Origin: CAWEQW01 sp963811365
GTDB taxonomy: Bacteria > Actinomycetota > Actinomycetes > Propionibacteriales > Nocardioidaceae
DNA length: 64,000 bases
NCBI GenBank assembly: GCA_963811365.1
Contig: CAWEQW010000011.1
Span: 62,001 to 126,000 of the forward strand
Direction of reading: 5' to 3'
The stretch's first letter is position 1, and every line of letters starts with the position of its first letter. The translations under genes and the position numbers were made by a program. Under the pieces are notes generated by a model. That model had not been told where the DNA came from, did no database searches, and saw nothing but the letters and a program-made list of their open reading frames with translations. Of this stretch, positions 36,351 to 44,581 are shown piece by piece.

Positions 36351-37906
36351 CGGTTCTCCCTCCCGGCGCCCAGGACGCCGTCGAGCGGGGTCGGCGACCC
36401 CAGCCAGTGCAGCAGCACCCGCGCGCCGAAGCCGGTGGCGCCCTGGGTGTACTCGTAGGCGTCGACCGGCGAGTCGCCGACCGACGCGATGTCGAGGTGC
36501 GCCCACGGCAGGTCCCCGACGAAGTGCTGGAGGAACAGCGCCGCGGTGACCGCCCCGGGGCCGCCGGGGGCGTTGTCGGCGTCGGCGACCGACGAGCAGA
36601 GCCGCTCCTCGTAGTCGGCCGGCAGCGGCATCCGCCACAGCGGCTCGCCGGACGCCGCTCCGGAGGCGAGCAGCGCGGCGGCGAGCCGGTCGCGGTTGCT
36701 GAACAGGCCGCCCCGCCGCTGGCCGAGCGCGAGCTTGATCGCGCCGGTGAGCGTCGCGACGTCGACGAGGGCGTCCGCGCCCAGGTCGCCGACGGCGTAC
36801 GCCAGCGCGTCGGCCAGCACCAGCCGCCCCTCGGCGTCGGTGTTGGTGACCTCGCTGGTCCGACCGCCGTAGTGCCGGATCACGTCGCCGGGTCGCAGCG
36901 AGCCGCCTCCGACGGAGTTCTCGGCGCACGCCAGCAGCCCGGTGACCCGCACCGGGCAGCCGACCGCCGCGAGCGCGGTCATCACGGCCAGCACCACGCC
37001 CGCGCCGGTCATGTCGCGCTTCATGGTCTCCATGGACTCGCGCGGCTTGATCGACAGGCCGCCGGTGTCGAACGTGATGCCCTTGCCGGCCAGCACCACC
37101 AGCGGCGCCGCCGTACCACCGCTGTCGCCCGGGACGTAGTCCAGGCGCACCAGCCGCGGCGGGTTCACCGATCCCTGCCCCACGCCGACCAGCCCGCCGA
37201 AGCCCTGCTCGGCCAGCCGGTGCTCGTCGAGCACCTCGACGCGCAGACCGTGCTCGGCGGCGGCCTGCTCGGCCTGCTCGGCCAGCCACACCGGCGTCTT
37301 CTCGTTGGACGGGGTCAGCGCCAGCGTCCGGGCGGTCCAGGACGCCCTCGCGACGCGGAGCGCCCGCTCGACCACCGGCGCCCGGCCCTCGACGTCGTGG
37401 AGGCCGGCGAGCACGACGGTCCCGGCCGGCACCTCGGAGGGTGACGTCGAGCGGCGGTGGAAGCCGTAGGAGCCGAGCACCACGCCGTCCACCACGGCCG
37501 CGAGCCCGGAGTCGTCGGCCAGCGCCGCGACGCCGAGCGCCACGGTGTCCTCGCCCCGCACCCGGCGGGCGGCGAGCGCGGCGGCGCGCCGCAGGTCGTG
37601 CGGCTCGCCGGCGCCGACCCCGAGCAGCAGCACCCGGGTGAGCGCGGTGTCGCGCAGGCCGGTCGCGTCGAGCACGGCATGCTCCACGACGTCGCCGACC
37701 GCGCCGGTCGCACGCGCACGCTCGAGCAGCGTGAACAGGTCCACGTCGAGCTCGTCGAGCAGCTCGGCCGTCCCGGGTCCGAGCACCGGCCCGTCCGCGT
37801 CGGCCAGCACGGGAAGCACCACGACGGAGGCGCCCTCGACCCGGCTCGGGGGGCGCGCGTCCGGAACGACCCGTGGCGGTGAGACCTGCGGTGGGAGTGC
37901 TGCCAC
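36347..37906 (-). CDS. pepA: M17 leucyl aminopeptidase
   Basis: 519 residues. The catalytic domain has LVVLAGKGITFDTGGLSIK (metal-binding Lys and Asp), MKRDMTGAG and the family signature NTDAEGRLVLADALAY with paired acidic ligands and catalytic Arg. The N-terminal half is the divergent regulatory domain. A cytosolic di-metal exopeptidase in peptide turnover. ATGA-type overlap with the small gene downstream. Confidence 0.95.
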   Translation of the reverse strand: MAALPPQVSPPRVVPDARPPSRVEGASVVVLPVLADADGPVLGPGTAELLDELDVDLFTLLERARATGAVGDVVEHAVLDATGLRDTALTRVLLLGVGAGEPHDLRRAAALAARRVRGEDTVALGVAALADDSGLAAVVDGVVLGSYGFHRRSTSPSEVPAGTVVLAGLHDVEGRAPVVERALRVARASWTARTLALTPSNEKTPVWLAEQAEQAAAEHGLRVEVLDEHRLAEQGFGGLVGVGQGSVNPPRLVRLDYVPGDSGGTAAPLVVLAGKGITFDTGGLSIKPRESMETMKRDMTGAGVVLAVMTALAAVGCPVRVTGLLACAENSVGGGSLRPGDVIRHYGGRTSEVTNTDAEGRLVLADALAYAVGDLGADALVDVATLTGAIKLALGQRRGGLFSNRDRLAAALLASGAASGEPLWRMPLPADYEERLCSSVADADNAPGGPGAVTAALFLQHFVGDLPWAHLDIASVGDSPVDAYEYTQGATGFGARVLLHWLGSPTPLDGVLGAGRENR

Positions 37907-37979
37907 GGGGGGTTGCGCCTGCCTCTCGGTCGTCGGGACTCCCAGACCCTACTCAGCGGCCGGAGCACCGACAACGCAG

Positions 37980-38012
37980 AGGCCCCGCCCACGGGAACCG
38001 TGAGCGGGGCCT
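37980..38012 (-). terminator. Strong hairpin terminator downstream of the DUF3117 gene
   Basis: AGGCCCCGC (37980-37988) pairs with GCGGGGCCT (38004-38012), and inside it CACGG (37990-37994) pairs with CCGTG (37998-38002) around a GAA loop: 14 base pairs with one mismatch. It lies between the DUF3117 stop and the aminopeptidase start. No clear T-run follows on either strand, which is usual for actinomycete terminators. Confidence 0.7.
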
Positions 38013-38048
38013 GTGCGGTCTGCTGTGTCTGTGTGCGGCTCTGGAACC

Positions 38049-38216
38049 TCAGCCGACGACGTTGTCGAGGGCCTTGCACAGGGCACCGGCCTCGTCCGCG
38101 TTCAGCTCGACGACGAGGCGTCCGCCGCCCTCGAGCGGAACACGCATCACGATGCCGCGCCCCTCCTTGGTCACCTCGAGCGGACCGTCGCCCGTCCGCG
38201 GCTTCATCGCGGCCAT
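38049..38216 (-). CDS. DUF3117 family protein
   Basis: 55 residues, read directly from the minus strand: MAAMKPRTGDGPLEVTKEGR, then IVMRVPLEGGGRLVVELNAD and EAGALCKALDNVVG. This is the short, extremely conserved actinobacterial DUF3117 protein. A purine-rich AGGAAG lies just upstream of the ATG at 38216. Followed by a strong hairpin terminator, so it is a single-gene transcript, probably abundant. Function unknown. Confidence 0.93.
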   Translation of the reverse strand: MAAMKPRTGDGPLEVTKEGRGIVMRVPLEGGGRLVVELNADEAGALCKALDNVVG

Positions 38217-38378
38217 GCGCACACCTCTTCCTGGTTGCTGTCTGTGCGCGGTCCGTCAGGGCGCGCGGTTCAGGCGACCATTATCGCGCATCTGCCCCCG
38301 CGCCTGTGCACAACCCTGCGGCTGCGTGCGGCAGACTCACCTGCAGCCGCCTCGGTCCACGCTGAACGGAGCCTTCCG

Positions 38379-39173
38379 ATGACCGACCTTCCCGTGACCT
38401 ACCACGTCGCCGACGGGGTCGCCACGATCACCTTCGCCCGCCCGGAGGCGATGAACAGCCTCGACGTCGCCACCAAGCTGGCGCTGCGCGACGCGGTGAC
38501 CGAGGCCGCGGCCGACCCGGCGGTGCGGTGCGTGGTGCTCACCGGGACCGGGCGGGCGTTCTGCGTCGGCCAGGACCTCAAGGAGCACATCGGCATCCTC
38601 ACCAGCGACTCCGCCGACCAGCTGTTCACCACGGTCCCGGACCACTACAACCCGATCGTCACCGCGGTCGCGACGATGCCCAAGCCGGTGGTCGCCGCCG
38701 TCAACGGGGTGGCTGCCGGTGCCGGTGCCAGCCTGGCGTTCGCCTGCGACGTGCGGATCGTCGCCGACACTGCCGGCTTCAACCTGGCCTTCACCGGCAT
38801 CGGGCTGTCCTGCGACACCGGGTCCTCGTGGACCCTGCCGCGCATCGTCGGAGAGGCCAAGGCGCTCGAGCTGCTCTACTTCCCGCGCACGATTCCCGCC
38901 GACGAGGCCGCGAGGCTGGGTCTGGCCACCGTGGTCGTGCCCCCCGAGAGGCTGGTCGAGGAGACCGCGACGTGGGCCGGCCGGCTCGCCGCCGGGCCCA
39001 CCGTCGCGTACGGCGCGGTGCGCCGCAGCGTCCGCTACAGCGCCGGCCACGACCTCGCGGACTCCCTGGCGTTCGAGGCGGACATGATGGCGCTCACCGG
39101 CGCCACCGACGACCACCGGCGAGCCGTCGACGCGTTCGTCGCCAAGCAGCAGCCCACCTTCGAAGGACACTGA
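38379..39173 (+). CDS. Enoyl-CoA hydratase/isomerase family protein
   Basis: 264 residues. Crotonase motifs are TITFARPEAMNSLDVATKLAL, TGTGRAFCVGQDLKEH (first oxyanion-hole segment), PKPVVAAVNGVAAGAGASLAFACDVRI (second), and GLSCDTGSSWTLPRIVG. The position that often carries a catalytic Glu reads SCDTGSSWTL, the style of PaaG-type phenylacetate isomerases. ATG 38379 has CGGAG upstream. Ten bases before the next gene. Confidence 0.9.
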   Translation: MTDLPVTYHVADGVATITFARPEAMNSLDVATKLALRDAVTEAAADPAVRCVVLTGTGRAFCVGQDLKEHIGILTSDSADQLFTTVPDHYNPIVTAVATMPKPVVAAVNGVAAGAGASLAFACDVRIVADTAGFNLAFTGIGLSCDTGSSWTLPRIVGEAKALELLYFPRTIPADEAARLGLATVVVPPERLVEETATWAGRLAAGPTVAYGAVRRSVRYSAGHDLADSLAFEADMMALTGATDDHRRAVDAFVAKQQPTFEGH

Positions 39174-39183
39174 GGAGACCACG

Positions 39184-39945
39184 ATGCGCGGACGGCTCGG
39201 CGCCCTGCTCGCAACGGTCCTGCTCCCCCTCTCGCTGCTCGGGGCACCCGCCGCGGCGGCGAGCCCTCCGCCCCTGCCCGACGACCTGACGCTCGCCGAC
39301 GGGGTCGCCCAGCTCGTCACGGTGACGAGCGCGCACTGGTCCGACACCCGCGCCCTGCTGCGGGTGTGGCGCAAGCGCGAGGACGGCTGGCACCTCGTCC
39401 ACGGCCCGGTCCGGGTGCGGCTCGGCTGGAACGGCTGGGTGGCCGCCGGCAGCCGCCGACAGGACACCGGGACGACGCCGGCGGGCCGGTTCGGGCTCCG
39501 CTACGTGTTCGGCAACCGCGCCGACCCCGGTACGGCGATGCGCTACCGCCGCGTCGACGGCAACGACGTGTGGCCCTACGAGCCGCGCGACCCCGCGACG
39601 TACAACATCTACCAGCCGCGCCGGGCGGCCACGTCGCACTGGCGCACCGACTTCCGTGAGCGGCTGGCGTCCTACCCCTACCAGTACGCCTACGCCGTGG
39701 TGATCGGCTTCAACATGCCGGGAGGCGTGCACTGGTCGAAGGCCCGGCATCAGTACGTCGCCCGCACCCGTGCCGACACCGCGCGCGGCGGCGGGATCTT
39801 CCTGCACGTCCAGCGGACCCGCTACACCGCCGGCTGCGTCGCCGGTCGGCTGCGCGACATCCGGTGGGTGGTCCGCCGGCTCGACCCGGCGCTCTCGCCG
39901 CGCATCGTGATGGGGCCGGCGCACTGGGTGCGGCGGAGGTTCTGA
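39184..39945 (+). CDS. Secreted L,D-transpeptidase-like protein
   Basis: 253 residues with a clear signal peptide (GALLATVLLPLSLLGAPAAAA). The catalytic domain shows GTTPAGRFGLRYVFG, AVVIGFNMPGG, and GGGIFLHVQRTRYTAGCVA, the YkuD-type His...S/T-x-GC pattern with Cys near residue 219. It probably modifies peptidoglycan outside the membrane. Convergent with a murein-peptidase-like M14 gene only two bases away. Confidence 0.82.
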   Translation: MRGRLGALLATVLLPLSLLGAPAAAASPPPLPDDLTLADGVAQLVTVTSAHWSDTRALLRVWRKREDGWHLVHGPVRVRLGWNGWVAAGSRRQDTGTTPAGRFGLRYVFGNRADPGTAMRYRRVDGNDVWPYEPRDPATYNIYQPRRAATSHWRTDFRERLASYPYQYAYAVVIGFNMPGGVHWSKARHQYVARTRADTARGGGIFLHVQRTRYTAGCVAGRLRDIRWVVRRLDPALSPRIVMGPAHWVRRRF

Positions 39946-39947
39946 CC

Positions 39948-40694
39948 TCAGCGGTGGCCGCCGAGCACCCTGATCAGCTGACGCGGCGCGACGACGTCCA
40001 TCCGGTGTCGCGGCGGGTGCGCCCCGTACTCCACGGTGACCGCCTTGCCGGCGAGCCTGTGGTTGAACCACTCGGTGAAGGTGCCGTGGCAGACCCCGCC
40101 GCAGACCAGCCGCTTGCGCGGCAGTCGCAGCGCACCGGCCAGCCGCCGGGCGAACGGCCGGACCCGCTTCACCGAGGTGTCGACACCGTGCAGCGGCTGG
40201 TGGAAGCTCACCACGAAGTCGGGGTCGACGCGCCGCATGAACGCCGCCACCGCCCGGGTCTCCGGCTCGGACGCCGCCGTGGCCCCGGAGTAGGTGGCGC
40301 CGGTGAGGCGTGCCCAGTGGAACGGGAAGTTCCGGTTCAGGTCCACGTGGTGGGCGTTCTGGCGGGTGTCCCGGGCCACGCCGTCGGGGTTCATCGCCGG
40401 GATGAGCCACAGGTCGAGGTCCTGCACCGGCTTGCCGTCGCGGATACTCCACAGGATCCGCCGTGGCGCCCGCTCGTCGCCGTGCATGACCGCCATCGCG
40501 ACGGCCGTCACGGAGGCCGCCGGGTCGCCGACGTGCCAGGCGCGGATGGCACGGCCCTTCACGGACTCGCCGACGCGCTCCACGCCGATCACCGCGGGGC
40601 GGTCGGGGCCGGAGGCGAGGGCGGGGCTCGTGATGCAGCACAGCGTGACGGTCAAGCCGACCGCCCAGACAGGAAGGGCTCCCCCGCGCGGCAT
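39948..40694 (-). CDS. Secreted M14-family zinc carboxypeptidase (MpaA-like)
   Basis: 248 residues with a signal peptide (WAVGLTVTLCCITSPALA). Zinc ligands appear as MHGDE (His and Glu) and FHQP (His); LIPAMNPDGVARDTRQNAHHVDLNRNFP is the substrate-binding stretch; the catalytic Glu is in VTVEYGAH. The short, compact form resembles murein-peptide amidase MpaA. The ATG at 40694 was preferred to one 22 codons upstream because it begins the signal peptide. Confidence 0.85.
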   Translation of the reverse strand: MPRGGALPVWAVGLTVTLCCITSPALASGPDRPAVIGVERVGESVKGRAIRAWHVGDPAASVTAVAMAVMHGDERAPRRILWSIRDGKPVQDLDLWLIPAMNPDGVARDTRQNAHHVDLNRNFPFHWARLTGATYSGATAASEPETRAVAAFMRRVDPDFVVSFHQPLHGVDTSVKRVRPFARRLAGALRLPRKRLVCGGVCHGTFTEWFNHRLAGKAVTVEYGAHPPRHRMDVVAPRQLIRVLGGHR

Positions 40695-40698
40695 GACG

Positions 40699-41109
40699 CT
40701 AGATCTCTTCGAGCGCCAGGAACGCGGTGGAGATGCCGACCCCGACCAGCGGGCCCCCATGGGCCAGGATCGAGCGGCCGGGTTCCTCGCCCCAGGTGTC
40801 GGTGACCGGCCCGGAGGAGTGCCTGTCGCGCGCAGGCAGCCAGCGGGCCAGGATCAGCAGTCCGGCCACCACAGCGACCCACCAGAACACCAGCGAGAAC
40901 CAGCCGACCGCGGACGTGCCGGTGACCAGGAAGACCACCCAGAGCACCAGCGCGAGCAGCCCGTCGAAGGTGTGCACGTTGAGCAGCCGCGCCGAGATCG
41001 TCAGCCGCCCGGCCACGGATCCGCCGTCCCGGGAAAGCCGGACCCGGGCCAGGGCCACCACCACAGCGGCGAGCACGGTCAGCACGAGGGTGATGGTCCG
41101 TGGAGTCAC
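40699..41109 (-). CDS. Four-helix membrane protein of unknown function
   Basis: 136 residues from GTG 41109, which overlaps the tag stop. Hydrophobic segments are TLVLTVLAAVVVALARV, DGLLALVLWVVFLVTG, SLVFWWVAVVAGLLILA and a weaker C-terminal one (LVGVGISTAFLAL). No motif recognised. Confidence 0.7.
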   Translation of the reverse strand: MTPRTITLVLTVLAAVVVALARVRLSRDGGSVAGRLTISARLLNVHTFDGLLALVLWVVFLVTGTSAVGWFSLVFWWVAVVAGLLILARWLPARDRHSSGPVTDTWGEEPGRSILAHGGPLVGVGISTAFLALEEI

Positions 41110-41732
41110 GGTCCGAGCATGCCCGAGTTCCGCCGTGACGGGCGCGTTTTGGACTCGGTCAGGACCGCGGCCCCCCTGACCCAGCAGGCGGCCAGATGGT
41201 CGTCGACCATCCCGGTGGCCTGCATCAACGCGTACGCCGTCGTCGGGCCCACGAACGAGAAGCCGCGTCGCTTGAGCTCCTTGGCCATCGCGACCGACTC
41301 CGCGCTGGTCGCGGGCACGTCGCCGAGGGTCCGCGGTGCAGGGCGCGCGGACCGGTCCGGGGCGAAGGACCACAGCAGGTCGCTGAGCCCGACGTCGAGG
41401 TCCAGCGTTGCGCGGGCGTTGGCGATGGTGGCCGCGACCTTGGCCCGGTTACGGACGATCCCGACGTCTGCGAGGAGCCGCGCCGTGTCCGCCTCGCCGA
41501 ACGCCGCGACGGCAGCAGGGTCGAACCCGGCGAAGGCGGCCCGGAACGCGGGGCGCTTGCGCAGGATGGTGATCCACGACAGGCCCGACTGGAACGCCTC
41601 GAGGCTCAGCCGCTCGAACAGCTCCCGGTCCCCGCGCAGCGGACGGCCCCACTCCTCGTCGTGGTAGGCGAGGTACTCGGGTGCCGAGAGCGCCCAGCCG
41701 CAGCGGACCGGCTCGGCAACCTGGTCAGCCAC
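41106..41732 (-). CDS. tag: DNA-3-methyladenine glycosylase I
   Basis: 208 residues. Tag signatures are RCGWALSAPEYLAYHDEEWG (Cys and His zinc ligands), LFERLSLEAFQSGLSWITILRKR, and FVGPTTAYALMQATGMVDDHLAACW (second His and Cys). Removes 3-methyladenine from alkylated DNA. Overlaps the next gene by eight bases upstream and four downstream. Confidence 0.95.
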   Translation of the reverse strand: MADQVAEPVRCGWALSAPEYLAYHDEEWGRPLRGDRELFERLSLEAFQSGLSWITILRKRPAFRAAFAGFDPAAVAAFGEADTARLLADVGIVRNRAKVAATIANARATLDLDVGLSDLLWSFAPDRSARPAPRTLGDVPATSAESVAMAKELKRRGFSFVGPTTAYALMQATGMVDDHLAACWVRGAAVLTESKTRPSRRNSGMLGP

Positions 41733-42183
41733 CGGACCGCTCCGCCCGCACCCGCATCCGCTGCAGCGCCAGGTCGATCATCCGTTCCGCCACCGGGCGG
41801 GCGACCCGCCAGCCGAGGCCGCCGACCCGGCCGAGGGGGAGCCGGAGGCACTCCGACCAGACGAACCTGCAGCGGCCCTCCCCCACCGGGAGCACGACGA
41901 ACTCGCCCTCCCCCCGGACCAGCCGACCGGTGTGCAGCACCTCGCACCGGCCGCCTCCGGAGGGGTCGAGCTCCCACGAGGTGATCGTCATCGGGTCCCA
42001 GAAGCCGACCGGGCCGACACCGGTCCAGGCGCGCAGCCGGCCACCGACCCCGGCGGCGGCATCCACGCGCTCGACGCGCGTCGCCGGCACCCACTCCCCC
42101 TGTCGCGGCCAGTCGGTGACGTAGTCCCACACCAGCGGGGCCGCCGCGGCGACCTCCACCTCGCGTCGGATCACGGCACGCAT
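41725..42183 (-). CDS. SRPBCC-family lipid/ligand-binding protein
   Basis: 152 residues (EVEVAAAAPLVWDYVTDWPRQGEWVP, VGGRLRAWTGVGPVGFWDPM, CRFVWSECLRLPLGRVGGLG), the START-like fold pattern seen in polyketide cyclase/dehydrase-type proteins. One base separates it from the DivIVA-like gene. Ligand unknown. Confidence 0.85.
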   Translation of the reverse strand: MRAVIRREVEVAAAAPLVWDYVTDWPRQGEWVPATRVERVDAAAGVGGRLRAWTGVGPVGFWDPMTITSWELDPSGGGRCEVLHTGRLVRGEGEFVVLPVGEGRCRFVWSECLRLPLGRVGGLGWRVARPVAERMIDLALQRMRVRAERSGG

Positions 42184-42184
42184 C

Positions 42185-42661
42185 TCAGCCCTCCTCGCCC
42201 GGTCGGTCCGGCACCGCCCGGTCGGGCACGGCCCCGCGGGGCATCGTCGCGTCCGGCATCGTCGCGTCCGCCATCGTCGCGTCCGGCGGCGGCTCCGTCG
42301 GCGGATCCGTCGGCGGGGGTCCGGTCGGCGGCGGATCCGTCGGCGGGGGTCCGGTCGGCACGCCCCCGGCCGGCGGCGGACCGGCCGGCGCCTCGTCGCG
42401 GTCCCGCGGCGCGGTCACCGGCGGCTCCAGCTCGGCGGCGAGCCGGTCCAGCAACGCGTCGACCTCCGCCATCCGGTAGCCGCGGAACGCGGTGGTGAAC
42501 CGCACCCCGCGCAGGTCCTGCGCGGTCAGCGGCCCGTCGGCCTGCACCCGCACGTCGGGCCGGTCGTCGAACGTCGGCTGCATCGCCCGGCCGCGCCCGG
42601 ACGCGACCACCGCGACGGCGCCGATCGCCAGCACGAGGAGGATCGCGAGGAACCAGGTCAC
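42185..42661 (-). CDS. Membrane-anchored DivIVA-domain protein with proline repeats
   Basis: 158 residues from GTG 42661, overlapping the LOG stop as GTGA. It has one N-terminal membrane helix (WFLAILLVLAIGAVAVVA), then a short DivIVA motif (LRGVRFTTAFRGYRMAEVDALLDRLAAEL), and a low-complexity tail built from PPPTGPPPTDP and DATMPDATM repeats. The DivIVA motif suggests a link to polar growth or septation, but the tail has no assignable function. Confidence 0.85.
   Translation of the reverse strand: MTWFLAILLVLAIGAVAVVASGRGRAMQPTFDDRPDVRVQADGPLTAQDLRGVRFTTAFRGYRMAEVDALLDRLAAELEPPVTAPRDRDEAPAGPPPAGGVPTGPPPTDPPPTGPPPTDPPTEPPPDATMADATMPDATMPRGAVPDRAVPDRPGEEG
42241..42285. repeat. Three copies of a 15-bp tandem repeat
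   Basis: Unit GCATCGTCGCGTCCG at 42241-42255 and 42256-42270, with a third copy differing in one base at 42271-42285. It encodes the ATMPD-type repeat near the C-terminus of the DivIVA-like protein. Confidence 0.85.
42301..42360. repeat. Two copies of a 30-bp tandem repeat (29 of 30 identical)
   Basis: Copies at 42301-42330 and 42331-42360 begin GCGGATCCGTCGGCGGGGG and differ only in the last base. They encode the PPPTDPPPTG repeat of the DivIVA-like protein. Near identity suggests recent duplication. Confidence 0.9.
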
Positions 42662-43428
42662 GGGATCTGCCCACCTCCCGGCGCGTCGGACTGTCGGCGA
42701 CGCCGCGCGTCGGCCATCATCTCCACCGCGTCGTCGACGTCGTCGGTGAGGGAGAACATCGACAGGTCCCGCTCCGACACCATGCCCTCGGCGAGCACCT
42801 GCTCGCGCAGCCAGTCGACCAGGCCGGACCAGTACGCCGTGCCGACCAGGACGATCGGGAACGAGGTGACCTTCTGGGTCTGCACCAGCGTCAGCGCCTC
42901 GAACAGCTCGTCGAACGTCCCGAAGCCTCCGGGAAGCACGACGAAGCCCTGGGCGTACTTGACGAACATCGTCTTGCGGGCGAAGAAGTAGCGGAAGTTC
43001 ACGCCGCGGTCGACCCACGGGTTGAACCCGGACTCGAAGGGCAGCTCGATGCCGAGACCGACCGAGATCCCGCCGGCCTCGCAGGCGCCCTTGTTGGCGG
43101 CCTCCATCACACCCGGGCCGCCGCCGGTGATCACCGCGAAGCCCGCCCCGGCGAGTCGGCGCCCCAGCCGCTCACCGAGCGCGTACTCCGGAGAGTCCGC
43201 GGTGGTGCGCGCCGAGCCGAACACCGACACCGCGTGGCCGAGCTCGGCCAGCGACCCGAAGCCTTCGACGAACTCGCTCTGGATGCGCAGCACCCGCCAC
43301 GGGTCTGTATGAACCCAGTCGGACGGACCCCGCGAGTCGAGCAGCCGCTGGTCGGTCGTGCTGCGGTCGAACTGCCGGCGCCGCATCACCGTCCGGCCGC
43401 GGCTCTTCTCGGGTCCCTCCGGAATCAC
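42658..43428 (-). CDS. LOG-family nucleoside 5'-monophosphate phosphoribohydrolase
   Basis: 256 residues with the lysine-decarboxylase-like motif pair VVLPGGFGTFDELFEALT (PGGxGTxxE) and AVITGGGPGVMEAANKGACEAGG, as in TIGR00730 LOG proteins that release cytokinin bases or hydrolyse AMP. GTG 43428 begins two bases after the dapE stop. The catalytic Glu and Arg environment (ARKTMFVKYAQGFV) is intact. Conserved neighbour of dapE in actinomycetes. Confidence 0.92.
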   Translation of the reverse strand: MIPEGPEKSRGRTVMRRRQFDRSTTDQRLLDSRGPSDWVHTDPWRVLRIQSEFVEGFGSLAELGHAVSVFGSARTTADSPEYALGERLGRRLAGAGFAVITGGGPGVMEAANKGACEAGGISVGLGIELPFESGFNPWVDRGVNFRYFFARKTMFVKYAQGFVVLPGGFGTFDELFEALTLVQTQKVTSFPIVLVGTAYWSGLVDWLREQVLAEGMVSERDLSMFSLTDDVDDAVEMMADARRRRQSDAPGGGQIP

Positions 43429-43429
43429 C

Positions 43430-44494
43430 TCAGCCCTCCAGCCAGGCCCGAAGGCGCGCCTCGACGCGGGTGACCTGGTCGAAGGGCACGAACTCCTCGG
43501 CCTTGTGGGCCAGGCTGGGGTTGCCCGGACCGTAGTTGACGGCCGGGACCCCGAGACCGCTGAACCGCGCCACGTCGGTCCACCCGAACTTCGGGTTGAC
43601 CGTGCCTCCGGCCGCCTCGACGAAGGCCGCGGCTGCGGGCACGGTGAGCCCCGGCGCGGCCGCCGGCGCCGAGTCGCGGATCTCGAGCTCGAAGCCGGCG
43701 AACACCTCGCGGACGTGCGCCATGGCCGCCTCCTCCGAGCGGTCCGGCGCGAACCGGTAGTTGACCGAGACCCGGCACTCGTCGGGCAGCACGTTGCCGG
43801 CAACGCCGCCTGAGACGAAGACCGCGTTGAGTCCCTCGTGGTACTCCAGCCCGTCGATGACCGGCCGGCGCGGCTCGTAGGCCGCCAGCCGGGCGAGCAC
43901 CTCTCCGGCCGCGTGGATCGCGTTGGAGCCCATCCATGCCCGGGCGGAGTGCGCCCGCTCGCCGTGGGTCAGCACGTCGACCCGCAGGGTGCCCTGGCAG
44001 CCGGCCTCGACCACGGCGTCGGAGGGCTCCATCAGGATCGCGAAGTCCGCCTCGAGCAGGTCGGGGCGGTCGCGCGCGAGGTGCCCCAGCCCGTTGCGCT
44101 CCGCCTCGACCTCCTCACCCTCGTAGAAGACGTAGGTCACGTCGCGGTTCGGCTGCGGGACCGTGGCCGCGAGGTGCAGTGCGACAGCGCAGCCACCCTT
44201 CATGTCGCAGGAGCCCAGGCCGTGCAGCCGGACCTCGTCCCGCCGGGACGGCAGGTTGGCGTTGACCGGGACGGTGTCGAGATGCCCGGCGACCACCACC
44301 CGCTCGTCGCGGCCGAGCAGGGTGCGGGCGACGACGTTGTGGCCACGGCGTACCACCTCGAGGTGGTCGACGCGCCGCAGCGCCGCCTCGACCGCGTCCG
44401 CAATGGCCTGCTCGTGGCCGCTCACCGACTCGATGTCGACCAAGCGCTCGGTCAGCGTGACGGGATCCACGGTGAGGTCCAGCTCGATCGTCAT
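43430..44494 (-). CDS. dapE: Succinyl-diaminopimelate desuccinylase
   Basis: 354 residues of the M20 family: VVVAGHLDTVPVNANLP (metal His and catalytic Asp), GLGSCDMKGGCAVAL (bridging Asp), YVFYEGEEVEAERNGLG (general-base Glu and metal Glu) and GNPSLAHKAEEFVP (C-terminal His). Cleaves N-succinyl-LL-diaminopimelate in lysine and peptidoglycan precursor synthesis. Its ATG overlaps the stop of the VOC remnant as ATGA, so it was originally translated right after the VOC gene; the inserted element now separates them and may have changed its expression. Confidence 0.93.
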   Translation of the reverse strand: MTIELDLTVDPVTLTERLVDIESVSGHEQAIADAVEAALRRVDHLEVVRRGHNVVARTLLGRDERVVVAGHLDTVPVNANLPSRRDEVRLHGLGSCDMKGGCAVALHLAATVPQPNRDVTYVFYEGEEVEAERNGLGHLARDRPDLLEADFAILMEPSDAVVEAGCQGTLRVDVLTHGERAHSARAWMGSNAIHAAGEVLARLAAYEPRRPVIDGLEYHEGLNAVFVSGGVAGNVLPDECRVSVNYRFAPDRSEEAAMAHVREVFAGFELEIRDSAPAAAPGLTVPAAAAFVEAAGGTVNPKFGWTDVARFSGLGVPAVNYGPGNPSLAHKAEEFVPFDQVTRVEARLRAWLEG

Positions 44495-44538
44495 GGTGTC
44501 GGTCCAACCAGCTCGAACACACAGAACTCGTTGCCCTC
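44491..44538 (-). pseudogene. Severed 3' end of the VOC-family gene
   Basis: Read leftward this stretch encodes EGNEFCVFELVGPTP and a stop that overlaps the dapE start (ATGA). The same strand-pairing peptide pattern (DPEAGEFCAF) closes the first VOC domain of the gene now at 52,221-52,979. It is the original C-terminus of that gene, cut off by the element. Confidence 0.85.
44535..44538. other. Left attachment-site core (attL)
   Basis: CCTC shared with 52325-52328. Deleting 44539-52328 joins the severed VOC end to the VOC gene in frame (...GCG GAT CCG GAG | GGC AAC GAG TTC...). The very short identity is what large serine integrases use (a two-base crossover with little flanking homology). 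The exact crossover dinucleotide within CCTC is not determined. Confidence 0.75.
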
Positions 44539-44581
44539 GGGGGTGTAGCCAAAGGGATAGATCACAGAGGAGCATCGGGTC

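Noticed and set aside
42241..42360. Short repeats considered as a CRISPR array
   Set aside because: Units are directly adjacent without spacers and encode peptide repeats.
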